DNA from: Enterobacter pseudoroggenkampii
GTDB lineage: Bacteria > Pseudomonadota > Gammaproteobacteria > Enterobacterales > Enterobacteriaceae
Assembly (NCBI RefSeq): GCF_026420145.1
Contig: NZ_JAPMLV010000001.1
Span: forward strand, 1,612,001-1,676,000
DNA length: 64,000 bases
Direction of reading: 5' to 3'
Shown here one piece after another: positions 34,594 through 42,847 of the stretch (positions within the stretch are counted from its first letter, which is position 1; each line of letters opens with the position of its first letter). The position numbers and the translations under genes are program-made. The notes below the pieces were generated by a model. The model was not told the DNA's origin and did no database searches. It saw only the letters and a program-made list of their open reading frames with translations.

Positions 34594-36693
34594 CTACTTC
34601 GCACGTCGTGAAATAATCTCATCCGCAACATTCCGCGGGGCTTCCGCAAAATGATGGAACTCCATCGTATACGTCGCGCGTCCCTGGGACATCGAACGCA
34701 ATGTGGTGGCATAGCCAAACATCTCTGCCAGCGGCACGTCAGCACGAATAATCTGGCTGCCGTACTGCTCCGCCATCCCCTGCACCATGCCGCGTCGTGA
34801 AGAGAGATCGCCCATAATGTTACCGGCGTACTCTTCCGGTGTTTCCACCTCCACGTGCATGATCGGCTCAAGGATCACCGGATCCGCCCTGCGGGCGCCC
34901 TCTTTGAAACCGAGGATCGCCGCCATGCGAAAGGCCATCTCCGAGGAGTCGACATCGTGATACGAGCCAAACGTCAGCGTCGCTTTGACATCGACGACCG
35001 GATAGCCTGCCAGTACCCCGCTGTTCATTGCTTCCCGCAGCCCTTTCTCAACGGACGGGATATACTCACGCGGCACCACGCCGCCCTTAGTGGCATCTTC
35101 AAATTTAAAACCACTTCCGGGCTCCAGCGGCTCCAGGCTCAGCACCACATGACCGTACTGGCCTTTACCGCCGGACTGACGGACAAATTTGCCTTCGATA
35201 TCCTTCACCGTTTTACGCAGGGTTTCACGATAGGTCACCTGCGGACGACCGATATTTGCCTCGACGCCAAACTCACGTTTCATGCGGTCGACGATAATCT
35301 CGAGGTGTAGCTCACCCATCCCGGAGATAATGGTCTGGCCGGACTCTTCGTCAGTATGCAGGCGGAAAGACGGGTCTTCCGTTGCCAGACGCTGCAGCGC
35401 GATCCCCATTTTCTCCTGATCGCCTTTGGTTTTCGGCTCAATCGCCAGCGAGATCACCGGATCCGGGAACTCCATACGCTCAAGCGTAATGACGGCGTTC
35501 GGATCGGTGAGCGTGTCGCCGGTGGTCACGTCTTTAAGCCCGACACAGGCCGCGATATCCCCGGCACGCAGTTCGTCCACCTCGTGGCGATCGTTAGCAT
35601 GCATCAGCACAATACGTCCGATACGCTCTTTCTTCCCTTTCACCGGGTTGTACACCGCGTCGCCTTTGCGCAGCACGCCAGAGTACACGCGGATAAAGGT
35701 CAGCTGCCCGACATACGGGTCGCTCATCAGCTTGAACGCCAGGGCCGAGAACGGCTCATCATCGCTCGGATGACGCTCCGCATGCTGCCCTTTTTCATCC
35801 ACGCCATCAATGGCCGGCACGTCCAGCGGCGACGGCATGAGCTCAATAACCGCATCGAGCATGCGCTGTACGCCTTTATTCTTGAACGCGCTGCCGCACA
35901 GCATCGGCTGGATTTCGCCCGAGATGGTGCGAATACGCAACCCTTTGATGATTTCCGCTTCCGTCAGGTCGCCCGTCTCCAGGTACTTATCCATCAGTTC
36001 ATCGCTGGCTTCCGCCGCCGCAGAGACCATTTTTTCCCGCCATTCCCGGGCGGTGCTGACTAAATCATCCGGCACGGGCGCATAGGTAAACACCATGCCC
36101 TGCGTCGCATCGTCCCACAGAATGGTGCGCATCTTGATGAGATCCACCACGCCGGTGAAGTGATCTTCAGCACCCACCGGGATGACAATCGGCACCGGAT
36201 TGGCCTTCAGGCGTTCCTGCATCATCCGCACGACGCGGAAGAAATCGGCACCCGGACGGTCCATTTTGTTGACGAAGGCCAGTCGCGGAACGTGATATTT
36301 ATTGGCCTGACGCCAGACGGTTTCTGACTGCGGCTGCACGCCGCCCACGGAGTCATACACCATCACGGCACCGTCGAGTACGCGCATGGAACGTTCCACT
36401 TCAATGGTGAAATCCACGTGCCCCGGGGTGTCGATGATGTTAATCCGGTGCGGCTCATATCCTCTGTCCATACCCGGCCAGAAGCAGCTGACCGCCGCGG
36501 AGGTAATCGTGATCCCGCGCTCTTGCTCCTGCGCCATCCAGTCAGTGGTTGCCGCGCCATCGTGTACTTCACCCAGCTTGTGGCTCATCCCGGTATAAAA
36601 CAGGATGCGCTCAGTGGTGGTGGTTTTACCGGCATCGATATGCGCGGAGATACCGATGTTGCGATAACGTTCGAGAGGGATGGGTCGGGGCAT
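34594..36693 (-). CDS. Elongation factor G paralogue (second EF-G)
   Basis: Full-length translational GTPase of 699 residues (E. coli FusA 704). The five domains are collinear with FusA. G motifs are intact: [13 protein letters not shown] (G1), RGITITSAA (G2 switch I), DTPGHVD (G3) and [10 protein letters not shown] (G4); the domain IV tip [11 protein letters not shown] keeps the translocation histidine. It differs from FusA throughout, for instance [10 protein letters not shown] for YCAVGGVQPQ and a remodelled C-terminus ([16 protein letters not shown]). It is not in an rpsL-rpsG-tuf context but alone, divergent from an ArsR-type regulator. A specialised EF-G induced under some stress (including antibiotic or ribosome damage) is likely; precise role is unknown. 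Catalytic competence is supported, function is inference. Confidence 0.9.
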   Translation of the reverse strand: MPRPIPLERYRNIGISAHIDAGKTTTTERILFYTGMSHKLGEVHDGAATTDWMAQEQERGITITSAAVSCFWPGMDRGYEPHRINIIDTPGHVDFTIEVERSMRVLDGAVMVYDSVGGVQPQSETVWRQANKYHVPRLAFVNKMDRPGADFFRVVRMMQERLKANPVPIVIPVGAEDHFTGVVDLIKMRTILWDDATQGMVFTYAPVPDDLVSTAREWREKMVSAAAEASDELMDKYLETGDLTEAEIIKGLRIRTISGEIQPMLCGSAFKNKGVQRMLDAVIELMPSPLDVPAIDGVDEKGQHAERHPSDDEPFSALAFKLMSDPYVGQLTFIRVYSGVLRKGDAVYNPVKGKKERIGRIVLMHANDRHEVDELRAGDIAACVGLKDVTTGDTLTDPNAVITLERMEFPDPVISLAIEPKTKGDQEKMGIALQRLATEDPSFRLHTDEESGQTIISGMGELHLEIIVDRMKREFGVEANIGRPQVTYRETLRKTVKDIEGKFVRQSGGKGQYGHVVLSLEPLEPGSGFKFEDATKGGVVPREYIPSVEKGLREAMNSGVLAGYPVVDVKATLTFGSYHDVDSSEMAFRMAAILGFKEGARRADPVILEPIMHVEVETPEEYAGNIMGDLSSRRGMVQGMAEQYGSQIIRADVPLAEMFGYATTLRSMSQGRATYTMEFHHFAEAPRNVADEIISRRAK

Positions 36694-36761
36694 GATATTT
36701 CCTTAAGTCTTATGACTTGTCTGTGACGACCAGGATGGTCGTGCATTCGTTCGTTTGCTAT

Positions 36762-36795
36762 AATAGTCCTATTGTACGAGTATTATCGAACTATT
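36762..36795. promoter_or_regulatory. Imperfect palindrome, candidate ArsR-type operator overlapping promoter
   Basis: A 34-bp imperfect inverted repeat from AATAGTCC to GAACTATT, 12 of 17 positions paired, directly after or overlapping TATAAT (36759-36764). It lies in the 160-bp region between the EF-G paralogue and the ArsR gene and could serve both. Confidence 0.5.
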
Positions 36796-36853
36796 TTTTA
36801 ACGGTTGACCTATTGTTGATATAGCTCAATCTGACGCCATACGCAGGAAAACG

Positions 36854-37156
36854 ATGATCCCAAACCACCCTGAAACTGAACAAATACTGCTGGAAAATGT
36901 GCTGTTTGCCCTCGGCAACCCGCTCCGGCTGTCGATAATTCGCCGGCTGGCCGATGGCAGCGAACTCAGCTGTAACGCGCTGCGCCCGGAAGATGTGGTT
37001 AAGTCTACGATGACCCATCACTGGCGCGTATTGCGCGACAGCGGCGTGATCTGGCAGCGTCCGCAGGGACGAGAAAACATGATTTCATTGCGCAGAGAGG
37101 ATCTGGATGCCCGCTTTCCGGGGCTGATGGCGATACTTTTACAGGCTAAATCATAA
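36854..37156 (+). CDS. ArsR-family winged-helix regulator
   Basis: A 100-residue ArsR/SmtB-type protein: ALGNPLRLSIIRRLADGSELS then a recognition helix region VKSTMTHHWRVLRDSGVIWQRPQGRENMISLRREDLD. Metal-binding CxC motifs of arsenic/zinc sensors are absent, with only Cys45 (ELSCNAL), so it may sense a small molecule or redox signal. It is divergent from the second EF-G gene and probably represses it. A terminator follows. Confidence 0.84.
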   Translation: MIPNHPETEQILLENVLFALGNPLRLSIIRRLADGSELSCNALRPEDVVKSTMTHHWRVLRDSGVIWQRPQGRENMISLRREDLDARFPGLMAILLQAKS

Positions 37157-37173
37157 GGGCATATCGGGTTAAA

Positions 37174-37195
37174 GCCCCTTAATGATGTAAGGGGC
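37174..37195. terminator. Terminator after ArsR-type gene
   Basis: Stem GCCCCTTA / TAAGGGGC with a six-base loop, between the convergent ArsR and GNAT genes. Confidence 0.7.
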
Positions 37196-37214
37196 ATATC
37201 GTCAGCAAAGGGAT

Positions 37215-37670
37215 TTACCTTACCTGCATACGATATTCAATCATTCCACTTTTTTTCGCAATCCAGTCATACAATCGTTGCCCGCGATAGTTGGCTTCAT
37301 GCGTATGCCAGTAAAGATGACTGGCATGATGTTTTCTGGCTTCTCTCTGAACATATTCTATTAACTGTTTGCCAATATGTTTGCCCCTGACAGCTTCGCA
37401 GACATATAAATCTTCGAGGTAGCAGTAATCGCTCTCAGCCCAGGTCGAACGGTGAAAGAGATAATGCGCAAAACCCACTATTTCTCCATTACATCGTGCC
37501 ACCACGCAGAATAGCGGCTCAACGGGGCTGAAAAATCGTTGCCAGGTTCGTTCTGTAATCGCCCCGGACAGATCGACGTTGTAAAACGCCTGATATTTTC
37601 CCCATAGTGGCATCCAGCTTTCAAAATCACGTTCTTTAACTGCCTCAATTGTCACGATCGTACTGTTCAT
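37215..37670 (-). CDS. GNAT-family N-acetyltransferase
   Basis: A 151-residue acetyltransferase. The acetyl-CoA-binding motif is YLEDLYVCEAVRGKHIGKQLIEYVQ, followed by HASHLYWHTHEANYRGQRLYDW, the usual motif B region. The substrate is unknown; small molecule or peptide amines are typical. It is divergent from a MocR-type regulator with ~150-165 bp between, and MocR proteins commonly control the neighbouring gene, so the two probably form a unit. Confidence 0.83.
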   Translation of the reverse strand: MNSTIVTIEAVKERDFESWMPLWGKYQAFYNVDLSGAITERTWQRFFSPVEPLFCVVARCNGEIVGFAHYLFHRSTWAESDYCYLEDLYVCEAVRGKHIGKQLIEYVQREARKHHASHLYWHTHEANYRGQRLYDWIAKKSGMIEYRMQVR

Positions 37671-37834
37671 ATTGCCTCTTCTCTCACCCGTTTATTCGTT
37701 TCAGGAAGAGTGTATTCGCTGAATGGCACGTTTTGCCCCGCCAATTCTCGCCATCAAAGCAGACCAATTTTTCATCCTGCTGCATGCAGTATTGCTTTAG
37801 AATCAAGAGACACAGAGGAAAAGTGGACAACGTA

Positions 37835-39313
37835 ATGTTTAAGCACGCGCAGCTTGAAACGGTTAAGGCATGGATTATCGACCCCGCTAACGGATCGCTA
37901 CCGCTTCATGAAAGGATCCAGAGAGCAATACGGACGCTGATACTGGAAGGGGTATTATCTCACGGTAAGGCCCTTCCTGCTTCACGCGCTCTGGCGGCTT
38001 CTCTCAGCGTTTCCCGGGATACCATAGAAGTGGCCTACTCCAGCCTGCATGCCGAAGGTTTTATTGAGAGACAAACAGGCAGAGGGAGCTTCGTCTCTTC
38101 CAGCGCGCGCTTTTTAAAACCCCGTCCTCGACAGCATCAGCCAACCGCTGAGATACGAAAAGCAAAACTCAGCGTCCGAGGTAAGATCGTTTATGAAAGC
38201 GGCGGGATCCGCGAATTTTCCTCCCCTCGTCCCCTTGCGCCCGGCATTCCAGAAACCCGCATGTTTCCCATTTCAACCTGGGAGCGTCTTCAGCGACAGG
38301 TCCTGAAGGAGTTTCAGCATCAGGCATTAGAGCAAAGTCCACCACAGGGTATAGAGCACCTGCGACGGGCCATTGCGGAATATGTCAACCTTGAGCGCGG
38401 GACGCGTGCGAGGGCAGAACAGATCATCGTTCTGACAAGTTCTCAACAGGCGCTTGCGCTCTGTTCCCACGTGCTGATGGATGCCGGAGACGGCATTGTC
38501 ATTGAAGATCCCTCCTATCAAGGGGCACACAAAGCGTTCAACGCCGCAGGACTTCGCTGCATTCCGGTTCCTCTTGATGAAAAAGGCATCTCGGTTGACG
38601 GTCTTAATTCTCTGACCGAGCCAGCCAGGGCGATATACCTTACGCCTTCTCATCAGTACCCTACCGGGGTGACGCTCTCTCTTGACCGACGACTGTCAGT
38701 TGTCAAATGGGCAAACCGTTACGGGGCCTGGATCATTGAGGATGACTATGACAGTGAGTTTCACTACGAAGGTAAGCCTATGGCCAGTCTTCAGGGGCTT
38801 GATACGTACAACCGGACAATTTATATCGGCACGTTCACCAAGTCTCTGTTCCCTGGGCTGCGTATTGCCTACATGATCGTTCCCTCAGAATTGACAGAGC
38901 CCTTTACCATGGCGAGGACATTGATGGATGGTCACACCGCCTCAATAACCCAGCTGACGCTGGCTAAATTTCTGGAGGGAGGCCATTTTGGTGCCTATGT
39001 TCGTAAGATGCGGGGAATTTATGTTGCTCGTCGCGACACGCTGGCAAGCCTGATGGATGCGTATCTTTCTGAGTATGTTGCCTCTGAAACGCCTGCGGGG
39101 GGAATGCAAATGCCTTGTCACCTCAAGCACGGAATATCCGAGAAAGAGATAGCCACCGCCGCCCGCCGTGCGGGTGTTGATATACTTGGGCTTACCGATT
39201 TATATGCAGGTCCCCCCGCGTCCACCGGTTTTTTGATGGGATTTGCTGCTTACACGGAAAGGGAAATAGAAGACGCTGTAAAAAAACTGGCCGCCATTTT
39301 CCGTCATGTTTGA
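37835..39313 (+). CDS. MocR-family regulator (GntR HTH fused to PLP aminotransferase domain)
   Basis: A 492-residue regulator with an N-terminal GntR winged helix (LPLHERIQRAIRTLILEG, then ALAASLSVSRDTIEVAYSSL) and a large fold-type I aminotransferase domain. PLP-binding marks are EDDYDSEFHYEG and the Schiff-base Lys in TFTKSLFPGLRIAYM. Upstream in-frame codons to 37649 look like non-coding sequence. The true start is the ATG used here or a GTG at 37823 that has AGAGGA just before it. Relatives PdxR, GabR and TauR sense vitamin B6, GABA or taurine; here the target is probably the divergent GNAT gene. Confidence 0.87.
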   Translation: MFKHAQLETVKAWIIDPANGSLPLHERIQRAIRTLILEGVLSHGKALPASRALAASLSVSRDTIEVAYSSLHAEGFIERQTGRGSFVSSSARFLKPRPRQHQPTAEIRKAKLSVRGKIVYESGGIREFSSPRPLAPGIPETRMFPISTWERLQRQVLKEFQHQALEQSPPQGIEHLRRAIAEYVNLERGTRARAEQIIVLTSSQQALALCSHVLMDAGDGIVIEDPSYQGAHKAFNAAGLRCIPVPLDEKGISVDGLNSLTEPARAIYLTPSHQYPTGVTLSLDRRLSVVKWANRYGAWIIEDDYDSEFHYEGKPMASLQGLDTYNRTIYIGTFTKSLFPGLRIAYMIVPSELTEPFTMARTLMDGHTASITQLTLAKFLEGGHFGAYVRKMRGIYVARRDTLASLMDAYLSEYVASETPAGGMQMPCHLKHGISEKEIATAARRAGVDILGLTDLYAGPPASTGFLMGFAAYTEREIEDAVKKLAAIFRHV

Positions 39314-39340
39314 TGCAGTCGACCGCTCAGCGGCGAATAC

Positions 39341-39976
39341 TCATTCCGGGCGAGCAAGGCTATATACGGGGATCCGTCGGCTGGTCTTTGTCAGCGTATC
39401 AAAGACTTCGGTCTCCGACGTCACAATTCTCACGCCCATTTTCCTTAACCTCTGTACATCCGCCGCAATGCGCTGAATGCCAAACCAGAAAAGCCCGTCA
39501 AGTGCCGTCACAGACAGGCCGTTTTCCAGCGCCAGCTTGAGACGTTCCTTTGGGGCTTTGACCTGCTGGGCAATTTGCCTGTAAGGCACTTCATTACATC
39601 CTGTCGCGTCACTGCGCTGGATCCGCGTTTTCAGCTGATAGGTAAACTCGTCAGGTATTCCATCGAGATCCCTTTTCAGGCTATAGACGCAGCCAAAGCG
39701 CTTGCCGTTAAACAGAACATTTTTCTGACTGAGCTGAAGCTCTTTTCTGACAACGTCTATTAACTGGGGCGCACGGGTGAGAAGTAGCCTGAAGGGCAGC
39801 TCGAAGCTGGTGACGTAATCCACATTAAGCAACGCGAGACGCAACCGCTCCTCTGCCCCGGACTTTTGCTCACGACACTCTTCCATCACCTCCGCCCACT
39901 GGCGCGTCAGGCGCTCCGGCTCGGCGGCTTCGGTAAGGAGATATTTTTCAATCTGATAATCAACTCTTCCGGTCAT
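39341..39976 (-). CDS. Hypothetical protein with two winged-helix-like repeats
   Basis: A 211-residue cytosolic protein I do not recognise as a named gene. It shows an internal duplication. One repeat runs from ERLRLALLNVDYVTSFEL to RFGCVYSL and the second from ERLKLALENGLSVTALDG to RRIPVYSL; each has a helix pair, a basic segment (VDVVRKEL / ADVQRLRK) and a terminal beta-wing ending in VYSL. The second copy resembles the phage-associated helix-turn-helix domain class HTH_39. It may bind DNA. The first ~45 residues are charged and helical. It is convergent with the MocR gene and has no evident operon partner. Confidence 0.7.
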   Translation of the reverse strand: MTGRVDYQIEKYLLTEAAEPERLTRQWAEVMEECREQKSGAEERLRLALLNVDYVTSFELPFRLLLTRAPQLIDVVRKELQLSQKNVLFNGKRFGCVYSLKRDLDGIPDEFTYQLKTRIQRSDATGCNEVPYRQIAQQVKAPKERLKLALENGLSVTALDGLFWFGIQRIAADVQRLRKMGVRIVTSETEVFDTLTKTSRRIPVYSLARPE

Positions 39977-40038
39977 CGTGTGGTATCCCGTCGCTGTGGA
40001 TGCGGTAATTCTATACAGTACGGTGATATTTATAAAGG

Positions 40039-40081
40039 ACTGAACCGCAGCGACATCCTGAAAATGTCGTTGCGATTCAGT
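40039..40081 (-). terminator. Long hairpin downstream of the 2HCT transporter gene
   Basis: Two 18-bp arms (40039-40056 and 40064-40081) match at 16 positions, and the two others form G-T pairs on the minus-strand RNA; the loop is seven bases. It begins 17 bp past the stop of the transporter. The T-tract is weak. Confidence 0.6.
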
Positions 40082-40097
40082 ATCCTGACGTTTCGAA

Positions 40098-41429
40098 TCA
40101 GTGCGCCATAATCCAGCCCATCAGCAGCGTGGCGAAAATCACCGTCGACGCGCCGCCGATGCGGGTGGCGATCTGCGCGAACGGCATGAGCGACATCCGG
40201 TTAGACGCGGACAAAATGGCCACGTCCCCCGTTCCGCCCAGCCCGCTGTGGCAGCAGGTTACAATAGCCGCTTCCACAGGATACATATTCAGACGCGACG
40301 CGATAAAGTAGCCGCTCAACGCCATTGCAATCACAACCGAACCGCATACCACCACGTATCCTACCGAGAACACCGACACCACGCTCTCAAGCGGCACGTA
40401 TAACATCCCAAGGCCGATCATCAGCGGCCAGACCAGCGCAGCCGAGACGAATTTATAGCAACTGTGCGCGCCCTGCTCCATTGAGGCCGGGATCACCCTG
40501 AAGTATTTACACAGAACAGCAATCAGGATCATCAGCACCGGGCCGGGAATGTGGACCAGTTTTTCAAACAATCCGCCGACGATGAAAAACGCGCACACCA
40601 TCAGTAACCCGCCGCCCATCAGATGAAAATCCGTCTGCTGCGTGCTTTGCGCTCCGGCAAACAGGCTGGCGTCGTCTTTACTCCGCGTGAGCATGCCATT
40701 TCCCGAAAGCGCAGGACGTTTCGCGCCGAGACGCGCCAGCGAGCCCGCACAAATAATGGCGAAGATATTCCCGACGACCGCAGCGGGTGCCAGCTGTGCA
40801 ACGTAGACGTCCGGCGTCTGCCCCAGTATTGCCGAATAGGCCAGGGACAGCGGCAAAATGCCCTCGCCAATTCCGCCGCCAATGATGGGCACAATGATGA
40901 AGAAGAAGGTGTGGTAAGGCGTATAACCAAACAGTGAGCCCACAATGAGGCCGCTCAGCACGGCCATGCATGTTCCCGCCACCAGCGGAACAAACATGCG
41001 CATCATCCCCTGGATCAGCAGCACCCGGTTCATCCCCAGAATGCTGCCGACCACCAGGCAGGCAATCACGAAATAGAGCAGGTTCGCCTCTTTCATCAGC
41101 AGATGCACGGTATCAAGGGTATGTTTCCCGAATACGCCAAAATAGACCAGCACGGAGGGCACCATCAGGCACAGGATCGCCGGGCCGCCGATATCTTTCA
41201 GCACCGGGATTTGACGCCCTACTTTCGCAAACGCGAAACCGAGGGTCATGATCACCGCGAGGCCACCTATCATATTTTTCGGCAGCAGCCCTGCCCAGGC
41301 GGATGTCGCCACAATCGCGGCAATCCCGACGAACAGCATCAACGGGACCGTGCCCACCTCGGTATTGTTGAGCCCAAAGGCAAAACGCGAGGTAGACAGC
41401 TCAGAAGTCGGTACAGGATTATCTTTCAT
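40098..41429 (-). CDS. 2-hydroxycarboxylate transporter (CitS/MaeN/CimH family)
   Basis: Inner-membrane secondary transporter, 443 residues, eleven or so hydrophobic segments with the family's two GGxG reentrant loops: IIGGGIGEGILPLSLAYS and HSGLGGTGDVAILSASNRM. Family members move malate, citrate or lactate with H+ or Na+. The wording, including PVEAAIVTCCHSGLGGTGD, is that of both citrate and malate members. Divergent from an AEC malate permease and NAD-malic enzyme across a 438-bp control region, so malate is the first guess here. A link to the citrate lyase island 9 kb away is possible but less direct. Confidence 0.88.
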   Translation of the reverse strand: MKDNPVPTSELSTSRFAFGLNNTEVGTVPLMLFVGIAAIVATSAWAGLLPKNMIGGLAVIMTLGFAFAKVGRQIPVLKDIGGPAILCLMVPSVLVYFGVFGKHTLDTVHLLMKEANLLYFVIACLVVGSILGMNRVLLIQGMMRMFVPLVAGTCMAVLSGLIVGSLFGYTPYHTFFFIIVPIIGGGIGEGILPLSLAYSAILGQTPDVYVAQLAPAAVVGNIFAIICAGSLARLGAKRPALSGNGMLTRSKDDASLFAGAQSTQQTDFHLMGGGLLMVCAFFIVGGLFEKLVHIPGPVLMILIAVLCKYFRVIPASMEQGAHSCYKFVSAALVWPLMIGLGMLYVPLESVVSVFSVGYVVVCGSVVIAMALSGYFIASRLNMYPVEAAIVTCCHSGLGGTGDVAILSASNRMSLMPFAQIATRIGGASTVIFATLLMGWIMAH

Positions 41430-41749
41430 ATAATCACCTGAAAATTGTGTTCGGATATACAGAGAAAGGAATAACTGAAACTATTCCTGATACGAAAAAA
41501 TGTTCTTAAATATAAATAATGATTTAGATGGCCTTTTCTAAAAACAGGCTCAGGGTGAAATTATCACGGGCCTGCAGGGAGAAATGTGAACAATTCGGCT
41601 CTTTGCCTTTAAATAACTTAATTCAGCGTTAAGTAACTAAAGTTATTTATGGCAACTCATGTCGCATTCTTGCGTCTTATCAATTTTTAACGAAAGTATT
41701 ACTTATCCAACTAATGCAATCTTTTTGAAATTAATAAAACCAGAGAGAG

Positions 41750-41765
41750 TGTGACACTTGTCACT
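41750..41765 (+). promoter_or_regulatory. Near-consensus CRP site
   Basis: TGTGACACTTGTCACT matches TGTGA-N6-TCACA at nine of the ten defined positions. It lies just before the 11-bp repeat array and ~100 bp ahead of the AEC permease, in the malate control region. It implies glucose repression of the malate genes. Confidence 0.75.
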
Positions 41766-41781
41766 CCTGCCCTGCTATCTA

Positions 41782-41831
41782 AGCGCTAGATTAGCGCTAG
41801 ATTAGCGCTAGATTAGCGCTAGATTAGCGCT
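41782..41831 (+). repeat. Array of five AGCGCT hexamers at exact 11-bp spacing
   Basis: The self-complementary hexamer AGCGCT occurs at 41782, 41793, 41804, 41815 and 41826, joined by AGATT, so the unit is an 11-mer repeated four and a half times without any mismatch. The period is one helical turn, so all copies lie on the same face of DNA. It is 36 bp before the AEC permease start. It could be a set of operator sites or a slippage-prone repeat that changes promoter spacing. Confidence 0.9.
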
Positions 41832-41867
41832 GCAATAAAACACATAAAATACCCTACAGGAAATACT

Positions 41868-42815
41868 ATGCCTTCATTACTATTACAGTCACTGTTTCCG
41901 CTCGTCTTTATTATGTTACTTGGATGGCTAAGTGGAAAGCTGGGATATTCCCGGCGTGAAGATGCAAACGTCATGGCAACCGTGGTGATTCGTTTCGCCC
42001 TTCCTTTTCATCTTTTCATTGGTGCATTGCATACCGATCCCAATAAAATTAAAAACCTGACCTTTATGGCCGTCCTGGTTGTCGGTTTAATGGGGTCGTA
42101 TTTACTGACGCTGTTTATTTCACGCTATGTTTTTCGCCACGATATCAAAACCAGCGCCATTCAGTCTCTGGTTTGCGCCTTTCCTGATATGGCCTACTTT
42201 GGCGCGCCGGTCCTGGCGGTATTGATTGGGCCGGAAGGATTTATCGGTGTGCTGATAGGTAACATTATCACCAGCGTTATCATGATCCCTCTGACTATCG
42301 TCCTGATTCGTATGGGTGATAAAAACGGTCATGATGGCCTGGAGGCGCTGCACCCGGGGGCGATGATCGTGCAAAACCTCATCAAAGCGGCTCGCAACCC
42401 TATCGTCTGGATCCCGGTCTCCGGCGTCTTGCTCAGTCTCGCCGGTGTGCAAATCCCTTCCATTCTCAGCATGCCTATTGAGATGGTTGGCAAGGTTTCC
42501 GGCGGACTGTCCCTGTTTGCCCTCGGCCTGCTGTTTTACGGTGAACGTCCAAAACTGAACGTGCAGACATTTACCAATATCAGTATTAAAAACCTGATTC
42601 AGCCGGCAATGATGGCCGCCGCAGGGATCGCCTTTGGCCTGAGTCATACCTTACTGCAGCAGGTCGTAATTATTGGCGCAACGCCTTCCGCTATTGCCGC
42701 AGGGATGTTTGCTTTACGCAGCGACACCTATATTGATACCGCATCCTCTTCCATATTAATTGGTACTGCCGTCGGGGTCGTGACCGAAGGCATTATGATC
42801 TATTTCATCTCTTAA
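41868..42815 (+). CDS. AEC-family permease (malate permease MleP-like)
   Basis: A 315-residue membrane protein of the auxin efflux carrier family with ten or so hydrophobic segments. The N-terminal half has FALPFHLFIGAL and the second half the typical AARNPIVWIPVSGVLL and IIGATPSAIAAGMFA. Family members near malate genes act in malate uptake or malate-lactate exchange. It lies 32 bp upstream of the malic enzyme gene and is co-transcribed. The start has CAGGAAA before ATG. Confidence 0.87.
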   Translation: MPSLLLQSLFPLVFIMLLGWLSGKLGYSRREDANVMATVVIRFALPFHLFIGALHTDPNKIKNLTFMAVLVVGLMGSYLLTLFISRYVFRHDIKTSAIQSLVCAFPDMAYFGAPVLAVLIGPEGFIGVLIGNIITSVIMIPLTIVLIRMGDKNGHDGLEALHPGAMIVQNLIKAARNPIVWIPVSGVLLSLAGVQIPSILSMPIEMVGKVSGGLSLFALGLLFYGERPKLNVQTFTNISIKNLIQPAMMAAAGIAFGLSHTLLQQVVIIGATPSAIAAGMFALRSDTYIDTASSSILIGTAVGVVTEGIMIYFIS

Positions 42816-42847
42816 TCTGTTTTATATAAAAAATTCAGGAGTTAACC

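Larger units (their letters stand above)
41430..41867. other. Divergent control region of the malate block
   Basis: 438 bp without a credible gene. It is AT-rich on the transporter side and holds the CRP-type site and the 11-bp repeats on the permease side. No local regulator gene is adjacent, so control must come from elsewhere, such as CRP and a two-component or LysR protein. Confidence 0.6.

Noticed and set aside
37649..37834. N-terminal extension of the MocR-type protein
   Set aside because: The extra residues are Ser/Cys/Phe-rich, overlap the divergent GNAT start and lack similarity to the GntR family; an internal start has better support.
41782..41831. CRISPR-like array
   Set aside because: The unit is 11 bp with 5-bp constant joins, no variable spacers and no cas genes nearby; a tandem repeat instead.
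42120..42647. 175-codon frame antisense to the AEC permease
   Set aside because: Gln/His/Asp-rich, no recognisable fold, fully inside a well-supported gene.
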